Assembly (NCBI GenBank): GCA_013376995.1
Contig: JACAAZ010000022.1
Coordinates: 18,946-82,945, forward strand
DNA from: Bacteroidota bacterium
GTDB taxonomy: Bacteria; Bacteroidota; Bacteroidia; Bacteroidales; UBA4417
Direction: 5' to 3'
Length of the DNA: 64,000 nucleotides
A program made the position numbers and the translations under genes. The notes beneath the pieces are model-generated. The model did not search any database, had not been told where the DNA came from, and worked only from the letters and a program-made list of their open reading frames with translations. The stretch's first letter is position 1; every line of letters starts with the position of its first letter. Shown piece after piece: positions 53,592-63,539 of this stretch.

Positions 53592-54398
53592 ATGCCAGTT
53601 TCTATGAATCGTTTATTTCTTGCAATATTATTGGTTGTTTCCTCCTGGCAATCGTTGTCTGCCCAATCGTACCGGAAGATCCCGAATAACTATTTCAATC
53701 GTGGAGAAAAGCTGAACTTTAAGGTCGCCTACCATTCATTGCTCACAGGTAATCTTACTGCCGGTAGTGCTACGCTCGAATTAACCCATGAGAATAAACA
53801 AATTGGGGGACGTGATACATACCATGCCATCGGATATGGGAAAACTACGGGTTTAATCGAGATGTTCTATCATATAGAAGAACGGTTTGAGAGTTTCTTT
53901 GACGAGGAAGCCCTTATTCCCTGGTATTTTTCAAGAAATACGATCGAGAATAAGTATCAAAAGAATGACATGGTGACATTCCGGCATAAAGAAAAGTTAG
54001 CTGTTAGCCCGAAAAAAACAACCACTATCCCGGAATATGTTCAGGATATCATCTCGGCTTTTTACTATGCACGTTGCCTTGACCTGACAAGTGCAAAGCC
54101 TGGCAGGGACTTTCCGGTCCCCTTTTTCCTTGACGACTCTGTTTATCATTCAAAAGTACGTTACATGGGGAAAGAGACCGTCAAAATCAAACTTGGAAAG
54201 TTTGATTGCCTTAAAATAAAGCCCATGGTTGCAACCGGTTATGTTTTTGATGATCCTTACCCTGTTTCAGTATGGGTAACCGATGATCAAAACCGCATAC
54301 CTGTCCTGATTGAATGTGAACTTAGTGTCGGAAGTGCAAGGGCTGAACTGGTCTCGTTTTCAGGGCTTGCAAACCCGCTAATGTTCCAGCCTAAATAA
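53592..54398 (+). CDS. DUF3108 domain protein
   Basis: 268 residues with a signal peptide (MNRLFLAILLVVSSWQSLSAQS, from Met5). The rest is a DUF3108 beta-rich domain (GEKLNFKVAYHSLLTGNLTAGSATLE near the start and VWVTDDQNRIPVLIECEL near the end, each a typical segment). Proteins of this family are exported, of unknown function, and often found with envelope biogenesis genes. The gene precedes a very large alpha-2-macroglobulin-like gene on the same strand; the gap is about 140 bp. Confidence 0.8.
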   Translation: MPVSMNRLFLAILLVVSSWQSLSAQSYRKIPNNYFNRGEKLNFKVAYHSLLTGNLTAGSATLELTHENKQIGGRDTYHAIGYGKTTGLIEMFYHIEERFESFFDEEALIPWYFSRNTIENKYQKNDMVTFRHKEKLAVSPKKTTTIPEYVQDIISAFYYARCLDLTSAKPGRDFPVPFFLDDSVYHSKVRYMGKETVKIKLGKFDCLKIKPMVATGYVFDDPYPVSVWVTDDQNRIPVLIECELSVGSARAELVSFSGLANPLMFQPK

Positions 54399-54541
54399 TT
54401 ATTCAATTTCCTATCCAGAAATACAGCTACCCGGATCAGCTACTCCATTTTTTCAACTTTTATGGAAAATGCGGTAGTTTGACATCTAAAGCATCTCCAT
54501 CCTGTTTAACTTTATTGATTAATCAACTTAAAATAAGCATA

Positions 54542-57500
54542 ATGAAAAGAGGACCTCTCTTCAATAATTCCTGCAAGTTCATTCATTCAACAATTCCTGG
54601 TTTCTATAACATGAATGCTCCCCGTTTATTTAGCGGAGTTAAACTATTGGCCGGGATCATAATAATGGGAATTACCTGGATAACTCCATATCAGGCACAT
54701 TCTCAAACCAATTCCTCCCTGCTTTGGGCTAAGGCCGATTCCTTGTCGAATATGGGCCAACCCAATGCTGCTCTCGAAATTGTTGAAAAGATCTATTCTG
54801 AAAATAAAGGAGGGAAAAATGATGCTGAATTCCTTAAAGCTTCTATTTACCGGATGGCCCTCATGAGTCATTTTGAAGAAGATTTCATGGAAAAGATCAT
54901 CAAAAACACTGAGTCCGATGTTCTCGCTGCTAAACAGCCCGCAAAGAATGTTTTGCACTCTGTTTTGGCTGAACTATACTGGAAATACTATGAGAATCAC
55001 CGCCCCCAATTTCTTAACCGGACTGAAACCAGGTCCGTCAAAAGCGATGACATATCCACCTGGGACCTGAGGACTATAGTGAGGGCCTGTATGGAACACT
55101 ATGCGCGCTCCCTTGAAAACCCAGGGTTATTGAAACTAACAGATCTTGGCGCCTATCAATCTATCCTGGTCAGTTTCCCGGAATCGAGAAAAATCAGGCC
55201 AACCCTTTACGATTTTCTCTACCATCGCGCCATCGATTTTTACATGAACAGCGAAACCGGGCTAACACAGCCTGCTTCTAGGTTCCTGGTGGATGATCCC
55301 CGCTATTTTAGCCCTACCGGGACATTCCTTGCACTTCCCATCCAATCAGCAGATACATTTTCGTTTCCCTACCATGCATTTCAACTTTTACAGGCTGTTG
55401 TCAATTTCCATTCTTCTGACGAGGATCCTTCCGCATTAATAGATGTTGAACTGAAACGCCTCAGGTTCATATATGATAATTGTGTTCTTCCCCAAAAAGA
55501 CAGTTTGTATTTTGAAGCATTGAGCGAGCTTGAAAAAAGGTTTATAGACCATGCGGCCTCGGCCGAGGTTTCATATGCAATGGCACAACTGCTTTCAACC
55601 ACAGCTGCTCAATACATCCCATTAGTATCAGACCTTCATAAATGGGATTACCAGAAGGCAAAATCAATTGCCCAGGCTGCGATCCGGAGATTCCCTGATT
55701 CTGATGGAGCCTATAACTGTAAAGGAATCATTGCACAAATTGAATTCCCCTCATTTGATATCACAACTGACCGCGCTGTAGTGCCCGGGAAACCAGCGCT
55801 TGCATTGGTTAATTACAGGAATATTTCCAACCTCTACCTGCGCATAATATTGATTGACCCCAAAACTGACAAGGAGAGAAGTGCCCTTGGACAAGAAGAA
55901 TTAATAAAAGATTATATAGAACAAAAGGCAGTAATGAGCTGGGAACAGATGTTGCCCAATGACCGGGATTTCCAGTTTCACAAAGCTGAAATACGTATTC
56001 CAGGCCTTGAACCGGGCTATTATGTTATGCTGGCTTGCGCTGACAAGGGTTTTTCAAAAGACTCCATTATAACCTTAAATCGATTTTGGAGTTCCAGGAT
56101 AAGTTATGTCAGCAGGAGGAATGTAAATGGTTCCTATGATGTATTTGTACTTGACCGGCAGGAAGGTAATCCTATTCAGAAGGTTAAAGTCGAGCAGTTT
56201 TACCAGGAATATGATTATATGCAGCGAAAGTTCAGGGATGAGCCCGGCGCTGTATTGACTACCGATAAAAATGGTTTTGTCAGGATCCCTTCAACAAAAT
56301 CAAGAAATAGTAATCAATACTATTTAGTTTTTACTTCAGATATGGATAAATGGATCACGGAGAACTATTTCTCAAGCTACAGCTATGAGCCCGGTGAACC
56401 AAAAGCATATACAACAACTCATTTTTTTACTGACAGGTCTATCTATCGTCCCGGTCAGACTATCTATTTCAAAGGGATTGTTATCGAACAAAAAGGAGAA
56501 GAAGTGAAGATCCGGCCCAACTTCCATTCTACGGTTACCTTTTATGATGTAAACGGGCAAAAGGTTTCTTCACAGGAACTTACAACCAATGACTTTGGTT
56601 CCTTTGCCGGGAATTTTACTGCCCCAATGGGTGTACTGACAGGACAAATGAGTATCCAATCAGAAACCGGCTCAACTACCATTAGAGTAGAGGAATACAA
56701 AAGGCCAAAGTTCGAAGTCACCTTCAAACCTGTTGAAGGTTCCTACAAGTTGAATGAAATGGTTACTGTTACCGGGAAAGCTATGGCTTATGCAGGAAAT
56801 CCCATTTCAGGTGCATCTGTCACTTTTCATGTTACAAGGATGGCCAGGTTCCCCTATATGTATTGGGGCTGGAGAGAATGGATGCCTGATTCTCCAAAAA
56901 TGGAGATAGTAAATTCAACTGCAACAACAGGAAATAATGGTGAATTTACGATAAGGTTTAAGGCTATCCCCGATCCTACCATCGACTGGAAATTTGACCC
57001 GGTATTTGATTACAGCATTTCTGCCACTATAACTGACCTGAATGGAGAAACACATGATGCCTCTGCAACTGTAAGTGTCGGGACAAAAGCATTGATAGTG
57101 TCAACGGATATTCCTGATGAGTTCAACATCGACAGCACTTTCAAATTTACTTTATCAACCACCAACTTGAATGGTCAGAAAGAACCCTCAAAGGGAATAC
57201 TAACCATAAGTAAAATGATGGAGCCTCAACGCATTCTGAGAAGTCGAAACTGGGGTCGTCCAGATCGTTTCACCATGGTAAGGTTGCAGTTTGAAAAAGA
57301 CTTCCCCAACGATGCTTATGATAATGAAGCTGATATAACAACCTGGCCTGTGGAAAAATCACTTTACTCCTATCACTTTGATTCAAAGATGGATTCTCTT
57401 ATCAAACCGGGAATTACCTTACCTGCGGGCACCTATATCCTGGAAATTGAAACCCGGGATGCCTTTGGGAGCACGGTCGTCAAAAAGCAATATTTTACAG

Positions 57501-60500
57501 CTTATGCCCCCGCATCCGGGACTATACCAGGGAAAAAACTCTATTGGTTAACACAATCAAAAACAAAAGCAGAGCCCGGCGAAACAATTTATGTTCAACT
57601 GTTCTCAGCTGCGAATAAAGTTCATGCCATTTACGAAATCAGCAAAAGGAATTCGCAGGTTCAGGCTGAATCGATTGATATACAAGGAAGCAAATCCTTC
57701 AGGATTCCTGTAACTGAAGATTGCCGTGGGAATTTCAACATTGCTTTCACCTTTATTAAGTATAACCGCAGCTTCCAGGTCCAGCAGTCAATCACAGTTC
57801 CTTATACAAACAAGACTCTTGATTTACAATTCTCAACCTTCCGGAATAAGCTGGAACCCGGGCAGGAAGAGGAATGGAACCTGACTATAAAGGATCCTAA
57901 CGGTGAAAAAGCCATAGCTGAATTATTGGCCGGTATGTATGATGCCTCTTTGGATGCATTTGCTCCACATACCTGGTCGCTGGATTTATTCAACAATTAT
58001 GGAATAACTCTGTACTGGGAAATTAACTCTTCGTTCGGAGCCCTTGGAAGTACAACAAACTACTATCGAAGTCCGCAAATCGATTACAGATCTAAAACCT
58101 ATGATTTTTTGAATTGGTTTGGCTTTGAGTATTATTCACCATACCGCCCGATATATGGAATAATGGATGTATCCAAAGCTGAAGGGATGCGGCTTAAGGA
58201 TGCAAGAAATGAAGATGAGTTAAAAATCCCGGCAAGGGCAGCTGAGGAGCAATCTGCAACCACCATTTCGAGAGAAATAGCAAACACCCCTGGCGATAAA
58301 GGAATTCACCAATCAAATGATAATAAAGTAAAACCAGTTTCGACAGCTGGGGGAGTAAAGGTGCGTTCCGATTTTAATGAAACCGCTTTCTTTTATCCTC
58401 AACTAGCTACCAATGCTGAAGGCAATGTAATCATAAAATTCAAAGTTCCTGAATCCCTTACCCGCTGGAAGATGATGGGGCTCGCTTATACAAAGGATCT
58501 GAAAATCGGCAAGGTTGAAAAATCATTGGTTACTCAGAAAGACCTGATGGTGGTTCCGAATGCTCCACGTTTTTTCCGTGAGGGTGACAAGATGCAGTTC
58601 TCGGTAAAAGTGTCAAACATCAGTAGTGTGGATCTGCCTTGCACCGCTAATATTCACTTTTTTGATGCCTTCACAATGAAACCTGTGGACAGCCTGCTTC
58701 TGTCAACCCCTTCAAAGAAAGACGTCCTGGTTAAGAAGGGCTCAAGCTCTGTGATAAGCTGGGATATTCAAATTCCGGAAGGAATTCAGGCAATAGTTTA
58801 CCGGGTTTCTGCCAGTAGCGATAATTTCAGTGATGGAGAAGAGGCTGCAGTTCCGGTTCTGACCAATCGTATGCTTGTAACTGAAAGCCTGCCTTTGCCC
58901 ATCAATGGAAATCAAAAGAAAGATTTTTCCTTTACAAAACTCTATAATTCAGGAAAAGCAGGAAGTACATTAAAGAATTACAAGCTTACGCTGGAATTCA
59001 CCAGCAATCCGGCCTGGTATGCTGTCCAGGCCCTTCCTTACCTGATGGAATACCCCTATGAATGCGCTGAACAGATCTTCAGCCGGTATTATTCCAACAG
59101 TATTGCTTCCTATATTGCCAACTCTGATCCGAAAATAAAACGTGTTTTTGAAAGCTGGAAGAACATCTCACCGGACGCATTGAAATCTAATCTGGAAAAG
59201 AACCAGGAGCTGAAATCTGTTTTATTGGAAGAGAGCCCATGGGTGAGGGAAGCCCATAATGAAAGCGAACAGAAACAAAGGATTGCCATACTGTTCGACC
59301 TGAACCGCATGAGCAATGAACTTGGGACTGCCCTTAAGAAACTGAAAGATATGCAAACGCCGAATGGCGGATGGCCATGGTTTCCCGGCAGCCCTGACGA
59401 CAGGTATATCACCCAGCATATCGTCACAGGATTAGGCCATTTGGAACACCTGGGTGTTACTTCTGTTTCTGAAGACGCAGGAATCAGTGAAATGGCTAAA
59501 AAAGCTATACGTTACATTGATCTGAGAATCGCTGAAGACTTCAGGTATATCAAGGAACATGACACGAATTACCTGAAAAATGATCACCTTGGATATGATA
59601 ATATTCAATACTTGTATGCCAGGAGCTACTTCATGAAAGAATTTCCAATGGAGGAAGGATCGATGGATGCTTTCAGGTATTTTAAGAAGCAGGCTGCTAC
59701 TTATTGGAAAAACAAGGGTCAATACCTGCAGGGAATGATTGCCTTAGCCCTCCAGCGCTTTGATGATACAAAGACACCGGCATTGATACTTCGATCCATC
59801 AGCGATAAAGCATTGCATAATGAAGAAATGGGTATGTACTGGAGAAATGAAACCAATGGCTGGTTCTGGTATCAGGCACCTATTGAAACTCAGGCTTTGC
59901 TTATTGAAGCATATGACGAAATCCTGAAGGATACAAAATCTGTGGATGAAATGAAGATTTGGCTGCTCAAACAAAAGCAAACACAGAATTGGGAAACTAC
60001 CAAATCCACCACGGAAGCTATCTATGCATTGCTTCTAAGGGGAACGGATCTCCTGTCCAGTGATAAACTTGCCCAGGTAAAAGTTGGCAATGAGCTGATC
60101 AACCCGGAACAACCTGATGCAGCAACTAAACCAGAAGCCGGTACCGGTTATTTCAAGACCAGTTGGGATGGACATGCTATAACCCCGGATATGGGTAAGG
60201 TAACAGTTACAAACCCCAATCCGACTGTTGCCTGGGGTGCAATGTACTGGCAGTATTTTGAGCAGCTGGACAAGATCACAGTTGCGAATACACCACTTAA
60301 ATTAAGCAAGAAGCTATTCAGGGAGGTGAATTCGGAAACCGGGCCTGTAATGGAAGAGGTAACTGAAAATTCACCTCTTCATCTGGGAGATAAAGTTGTG
60401 GTAAGAGTTGAATTGCGCTCTGACAGGGATATGGAATATGTTCATCTGAAGGATATGCGTGCAGCAGGTTTTGAACCGCTGAACACGATAAGCGGGTATC

Positions 60501-60712
60501 ACTGGCAGGATGGCCTGGGCTACTATGAAGCTCCACGTGATGCATCCACCAATTTCTTCATCAATTACCTTCCAAAGGGTACGTATGTATTCGAATACAG
60601 GCTATTCGCAACACAAAAAGGAGATTTCAGCAACGGGATAACCTCTGTTGAGTGCATGTATGCTCCTGAATTTTCGGCGCATTCGGAGGGGATAAGAGTA
60701 AGGGTCGAATAA
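54542..60712 (+). CDS. Alpha-2-macroglobulin-like protein with thioester
   Basis: About 2056 residues. The export signal is best seen from a Met further in (54611: MNAPRLFSGVKLLAGIIIMG). A long helical, TPR-like N-terminal part (about 50-420) precedes MG-type beta domains, including an MG2 region near THFFTDRSIYRPGQTIYFKG. The A2M domain begins around NETAFFYPQLATNAEGN and is followed by the thioester motif ECAEQ (Cys1508) and an alpha/alpha toroid. Bacterial relatives are periplasmic or surface protease traps that capture attacking proteases by reaction with the thioester. The preceding linker (about 1230-1290) is low in structure and could serve as bait. No penicillin-binding protein gene (pbpC) is near, which is its usual partner in E. 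coli. Confidence 0.85.
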   Translation: MKRGPLFNNSCKFIHSTIPGFYNMNAPRLFSGVKLLAGIIIMGITWITPYQAHSQTNSSLLWAKADSLSNMGQPNAALEIVEKIYSENKGGKNDAEFLKASIYRMALMSHFEEDFMEKIIKNTESDVLAAKQPAKNVLHSVLAELYWKYYENHRPQFLNRTETRSVKSDDISTWDLRTIVRACMEHYARSLENPGLLKLTDLGAYQSILVSFPESRKIRPTLYDFLYHRAIDFYMNSETGLTQPASRFLVDDPRYFSPTGTFLALPIQSADTFSFPYHAFQLLQAVVNFHSSDEDPSALIDVELKRLRFIYDNCVLPQKDSLYFEALSELEKRFIDHAASAEVSYAMAQLLSTTAAQYIPLVSDLHKWDYQKAKSIAQAAIRRFPDSDGAYNCKGIIAQIEFPSFDITTDRAVVPGKPALALVNYRNISNLYLRIILIDPKTDKERSALGQEELIKDYIEQKAVMSWEQMLPNDRDFQFHKAEIRIPGLEPGYYVMLACADKGFSKDSIITLNRFWSSRISYVSRRNVNGSYDVFVLDRQEGNPIQKVKVEQFYQEYDYMQRKFRDEPGAVLTTDKNGFVRIPSTKSRNSNQYYLVFTSDMDKWITENYFSSYSYEPGEPKAYTTTHFFTDRSIYRPGQTIYFKGIVIEQKGEEVKIRPNFHSTVTFYDVNGQKVSSQELTTNDFGSFAGNFTAPMGVLTGQMSIQSETGSTTIRVEEYKRPKFEVTFKPVEGSYKLNEMVTVTGKAMAYAGNPISGASVTFHVTRMARFPYMYWGWREWMPDSPKMEIVNSTATTGNNGEFTIRFKAIPDPTIDWKFDPVFDYSISATITDLNGETHDASATVSVGTKALIVSTDIPDEFNIDSTFKFTLSTTNLNGQKEPSKGILTISKMMEPQRILRSRNWGRPDRFTMVRLQFEKDFPNDAYDNEADITTWPVEKSLYSYHFDSKMDSLIKPGITLPAGTYILEIETRDAFGSTVVKKQYFTAYAPASGTIPGKKLYWLTQSKTKAEPGETIYVQLFSAANKVHAIYEISKRNSQVQAESIDIQGSKSFRIPVTEDCRGNFNIAFTFIKYNRSFQVQQSITVPYTNKTLDLQFSTFRNKLEPGQEEEWNLTIKDPNGEKAIAELLAGMYDASLDAFAPHTWSLDLFNNYGITLYWEINSSFGALGSTTNYYRSPQIDYRSKTYDFLNWFGFEYYSPYRPIYGIMDVSKAEGMRLKDARNEDELKIPARAAEEQSATTISREIANTPGDKGIHQSNDNKVKPVSTAGGVKVRSDFNETAFFYPQLATNAEGNVIIKFKVPESLTRWKMMGLAYTKDLKIGKVEKSLVTQKDLMVVPNAPRFFREGDKMQFSVKVSNISSVDLPCTANIHFFDAFTMKPVDSLLLSTPSKKDVLVKKGSSSVISWDIQIPEGIQAIVYRVSASSDNFSDGEEAAVPVLTNRMLVTESLPLPINGNQKKDFSFTKLYNSGKAGSTLKNYKLTLEFTSNPAWYAVQALPYLMEYPYECAEQIFSRYYSNSIASYIANSDPKIKRVFESWKNISPDALKSNLEKNQELKSVLLEESPWVREAHNESEQKQRIAILFDLNRMSNELGTALKKLKDMQTPNGGWPWFPGSPDDRYITQHIVTGLGHLEHLGVTSVSEDAGISEMAKKAIRYIDLRIAEDFRYIKEHDTNYLKNDHLGYDNIQYLYARSYFMKEFPMEEGSMDAFRYFKKQAATYWKNKGQYLQGMIALALQRFDDTKTPALILRSISDKALHNEEMGMYWRNETNGWFWYQAPIETQALLIEAYDEILKDTKSVDEMKIWLLKQKQTQNWETTKSTTEAIYALLLRGTDLLSSDKLAQVKVGNELINPEQPDAATKPEAGTGYFKTSWDGHAITPDMGKVTVTNPNPTVAWGAMYWQYFEQLDKITVANTPLKLSKKLFREVNSETGPVMEEVTENSPLHLGDKVVVRVELRSDRDMEYVHLKDMRAAGFEPLNTISGYHWQDGLGYYEAPRDASTNFFINYLPKGTYVFEYRLFATQKGDFSNGITSVECMYAPEFSAHSEGIRVRVE

Positions 60713-60720
60713 GCCCGGAA

Positions 60721-60826
60721 AAAATGGAACGCTGACAACGCGGATAATGACGCGGATTTACGCTGATAAAATCTGCGTTAATCCGCGTCCGCCAGCGGCA
60801 GTTCAGCGTATTCCGCGTTCCATTTT
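60721..60826. repeat. Intergenic inverted repeat of the GGAACGCTGA family
   Basis: AAAATGGAACGC (60721-60732) is repeated inverted as GCGTTCCATTTT (60815-60826). The left arm continues with GCTGACAACGCGG, the same core as in the triplicated repeat at 31181-31515. Confidence 0.75.
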
Positions 60827-60842
60827 CGTGAATTCTGTAATT

Positions 60843-60882
60843 AAAAAAGGCTATCCGTTCTATTCGGACAGCCTTCTTTTTT
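60843..60882. terminator. Bidirectional terminator between convergent genes
   Basis: AAGGCTATCCG (60847-60857) and CGGACAGCCTT (60865-60875) form an 11-bp stem with one mismatch (G-U on the minus strand). A T-rich tail follows on the plus strand, and an A-run precedes it that serves as T-run on the minus strand. It serves the macroglobulin gene and the EF-G2-like gene. Confidence 0.8.
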
Positions 60883-60898
60883 ATCATTGATCCCAGGA

Positions 60899-63031
60899 CT
60901 ATTCTTCGTCTTTTTCCTGTTCTTCGTAAGCCTTGAGAAGAGCGTTCTGTACATCGGGTGGAACCTGGGTATACTCGGCAAATTTAAGTGAGTAGGTACC
61001 GCTACCGGAAGTAATTGAGCTCAGAGCTGTGGAATAGCGGTTCATTTCTGATAGTGGAACCTTAGCCTTGATCTTCTGGTAGTTTCCTTCGCTATCCATT
61101 CCCATGATGATTGCACGGCGGCCCTGGAGGTCAGTCATGATATCACCCATACGGTCAGCAGGAACAATAACTTCTACATCGTAAATTGGCTCGAGAATCT
61201 TAGGGCCGGCATTCTTGAAAGCTTCCTTGAAAGCCTGGCGGCCGGCAAGTTTAAATGCCAGTTCGTTTGAATCAACCGGGTGCATTTTACCGTCGTAAAC
61301 ATTCACAACGATGTCGCGGGCATAAGAACCGGTAAGTGGTCCCTCTTCGATCTTTTCCATGATCCCCTTGAGGATAGCTGGAAGGAAACGTGCATCAATA
61401 GCACCACCAACGATACAGTTGTTGAAAATTAGTTTACCACCCCATGGAAGACTGTTTTCATCAGTTCCACGGATAGGATAGTTTGTCTGGAAGGTCATGC
61501 CTTCAGTATATGGTTCAATCAGCATATGGACTTCTCCAAACTGGCCGGCACCCCCTGATTGTTTCTTGTGGCGGTACATGGCAGTTGCTGATTTTGTAAT
61601 AGTCTCACGATAAGGAATCTTTGGTGCAATATAATCGATAGGAATTTTATCAAGAACTTCCAGGTGCCATTTAGCGATGTTCAGGTGGAGTTCCCCTTGT
61701 CCCTTAATAAGGATTTGTTTGAGTTCCTTGGAATATTCTACCTCGAGAGTCTGATCCATCTTATGCATCTCGTTGATGCGTGCCCCAAGTTTTTCTTCAT
61801 CACCAGTATTCTTGGCCTTGATGGCAAAACTAATCTTTGGAGCCGGGAATTCAATCGGGGTGATTACATCATCAGAATTTTTTGGAGAATTCAATGTATC
61901 GTTTGTACGGGTGTTCTTGAGTTTGATAGTTGCACCTATATCTCCGGCACATACCTTCTCAATTTTTTCACGTTTTTTCCCTGCAATGGCGAAAAGCTGT
62001 GGAAGGCGCTCCTTGCCTGCGTTGATGCCATTGATCATGTCCATGGCTTCTGTGACTTCACCAGCATAAACCTTGAAGAAAGCAATTTCTCCCAGGTGCT
62101 CTTCGATCGAAGTCTTGAAAACAAAAAGTGAAGGTTGATCAGCACTGTTGCATTTGAGTAATTTGCCACCCAGAGTTTTTACGCCAGGCATTTCGTTTGG
62201 GGAAGGAACGGTTGTGGTAATGAATTCCATCAGGCGGGAAACACCTTTGTTCTGCTTAGCAGAAAGACAGAAAACCGGGTACAGTCCGCGGGTGATGATA
62301 CCGGTTTTAAGACCTGTTTCAAGCTGCTCTTCAGAGAGTGTGCCATTTTCGAAAAAGGCTTCCATCAGTGACTCATCACTTTCAGCAGCTTTCTCAATGA
62401 GGGCATTCTGTAATTCTTCAGCCTTATCTTTTTCATTAGCCGGGATATCAATCACTTCAGCTTTGCCGGCATCATTGAATTTATACATTTTCATCTGCAG
62501 GAGGTCGATGATGCCATGAAAAGCATGACCGTCGCCGACAGGATATTGAGCAACAGTTACATTACCTCCGAATTGAGATTTCAACTGCCTGATAGCCTCA
62601 TCAAAATTGGCTTTTTCATGTTCGAGCTGGTTAACAACAAACACGACAGGAGTTTGATTCTTAACAGTATGCCTCCAGTTGATTTCAGTACCAACTTCAA
62701 CACCATTCTGGGCATTGACCAGCATAAGGGCTGTATCGGCAACTTTTAATGCAGCTACTACTTCTCCTATGAAATCATCAAATCCGGGGCAATCGATCAT
62801 ATTAATCTTCTTGCCTTTATACTCAGCAAATAGAACAGTTGAAGAAACCGAGTTCTGTCTTTCCAGTTCAATTTCCCTGTAATCGGATACAGTATTCTTA
62901 TCTTCTACAGATCCACGGCGATTGATAAGTCCGCCTTCGAACATGATAGCTTCGGCAAGAGTAGTCTTGCCGGATTTCGCGCTGCCAATTAACGCAATAT
63001 TTTTTACTTCGTTCGTTTTGTAAACCTTCAT
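60899..63031 (-). CDS. Elongation factor G paralogue (EF-G2 type) with altered GTPase motifs
   Basis: 710 residues with the five-domain layout of EF-G. The GTPase motifs are unusual: G1 is GSAKSGKTT (16-24) in place of AHIDAGKTT, G3 is DCPGF (80-84) so the catalytic His of DTPGH is Phe, and G4 is NQLE in place of NKxD. Domain IV is recognisable in RETITKSATAMYRHKKQSGGAGQFG, in two parts, and LPWGGKLIFNNCIVGGAIDARFLPAI. Bacteroides thetaiotaomicron EF-G2 is a known paralogue reported to promote translocation without GTP hydrolysis and to be important in starvation or gut fitness. This gene is probably of the same kind. A -7 box TAACTTTG lies 52 bp upstream. Confidence 0.87.
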   Translation of the reverse strand: MKVYKTNEVKNIALIGSAKSGKTTLAEAIMFEGGLINRRGSVEDKNTVSDYREIELERQNSVSSTVLFAEYKGKKINMIDCPGFDDFIGEVVAALKVADTALMLVNAQNGVEVGTEINWRHTVKNQTPVVFVVNQLEHEKANFDEAIRQLKSQFGGNVTVAQYPVGDGHAFHGIIDLLQMKMYKFNDAGKAEVIDIPANEKDKAEELQNALIEKAAESDESLMEAFFENGTLSEEQLETGLKTGIITRGLYPVFCLSAKQNKGVSRLMEFITTTVPSPNEMPGVKTLGGKLLKCNSADQPSLFVFKTSIEEHLGEIAFFKVYAGEVTEAMDMINGINAGKERLPQLFAIAGKKREKIEKVCAGDIGATIKLKNTRTNDTLNSPKNSDDVITPIEFPAPKISFAIKAKNTGDEEKLGARINEMHKMDQTLEVEYSKELKQILIKGQGELHLNIAKWHLEVLDKIPIDYIAPKIPYRETITKSATAMYRHKKQSGGAGQFGEVHMLIEPYTEGMTFQTNYPIRGTDENSLPWGGKLIFNNCIVGGAIDARFLPAILKGIMEKIEEGPLTGSYARDIVVNVYDGKMHPVDSNELAFKLAGRQAFKEAFKNAGPKILEPIYDVEVIVPADRMGDIMTDLQGRRAIIMGMDSEGNYQKIKAKVPLSEMNRYSTALSSITSGSGTYSLKFAEYTQVPPDVQNALLKAYEEQEKDEE

Positions 63032-63083
63032 TTGGTACTGAATTTATTGTGATTGAAACAGTTATTCCGCTAAAAAAGGGTTG

Positions 63084-63091
63084 CAAAGTTA
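63084..63091 (-). promoter_or_regulatory. Predicted -7 box TAACTTTG of the EF-G2-like gene
   Basis: Minus-strand match to TAnnTTTG, with a TTTG 18 bp upstream (63110-63113) as a possible -33 element. Confidence 0.6.
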
Positions 63092-63155
63092 TAAAATGGT
63101 TTGTGATTTCCAAATGGTTATTGTATTTAGGAAGAGGAGGAATCAATGCACAAAT

Positions 63156-63196
63156 AAAAAGCAGCAATTTGGCAATCTTCTATTACCAAATTGCTG
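63156..63196 (-). terminator. Rho-independent terminator of the small proline-rich gene
   Basis: CAGCAATTTGG (63162-63172) pairs with CCAAATTGCTG (63186-63196); on the minus strand CTTTTTATTTG follows. Confidence 0.75.
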
Positions 63197-63253
63197 AAAT
63201 TAAAAAGGATAAAAAGCTTAATTTTCTTTGTTAGAGCGACAAGTTTTATTGAC

Positions 63254-63475
63254 TTATCTTTTAACAAATATAAATCCAGAAGACTTATGCTTAAGGTATA
63301 TTAAACTGGAAGCAATTAATATTAATATTCCGTTACCAATAGGAGTATCTCCGCCAACAGGTCCGTTTGTACCGCCAGAGCTAGCTGAAGAAGGAGGTGG
63401 CGGTGGTGGAACCTGGGCCGGGAGAGAAAAGTAAACGAAAATTGCAAAAAAGCAGACGAGCAAAATCCTTTTCAT
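63254..63475 (-). CDS. Small exported proline-rich membrane protein
   Basis: 73 residues. A signal peptide or first membrane segment (MKRILLVCFFAIFVYFSLPA) is followed by QVPPPPPPSSASSGGTN, a VGGDTPIGNGI motif, a second hydrophobic stretch (ILILIASSLIYL) and a basic tail (KHKSSGFIFVKR). The arrangement of proline-rich linker, GxPIGNG and C-terminal hydrophobic segment with a Lys-rich tail is common in small Bacteroidota proteins next to secreted-protein genes. Function unknown. It follows the partial secreted-protein gene on the same strand after 64 bp and ends before a terminator. Confidence 0.65.
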   Translation of the reverse strand: MKRILLVCFFAIFVYFSLPAQVPPPPPPSSASSGGTNGPVGGDTPIGNGILILIASSLIYLKHKSSGFIFVKR

Positions 63476-63539
63476 GACTTGGAGATTATTAATTTTTAGA
63501 GTTTATATCATTGGTATTAATCAGGCAGGGACTATTGAT

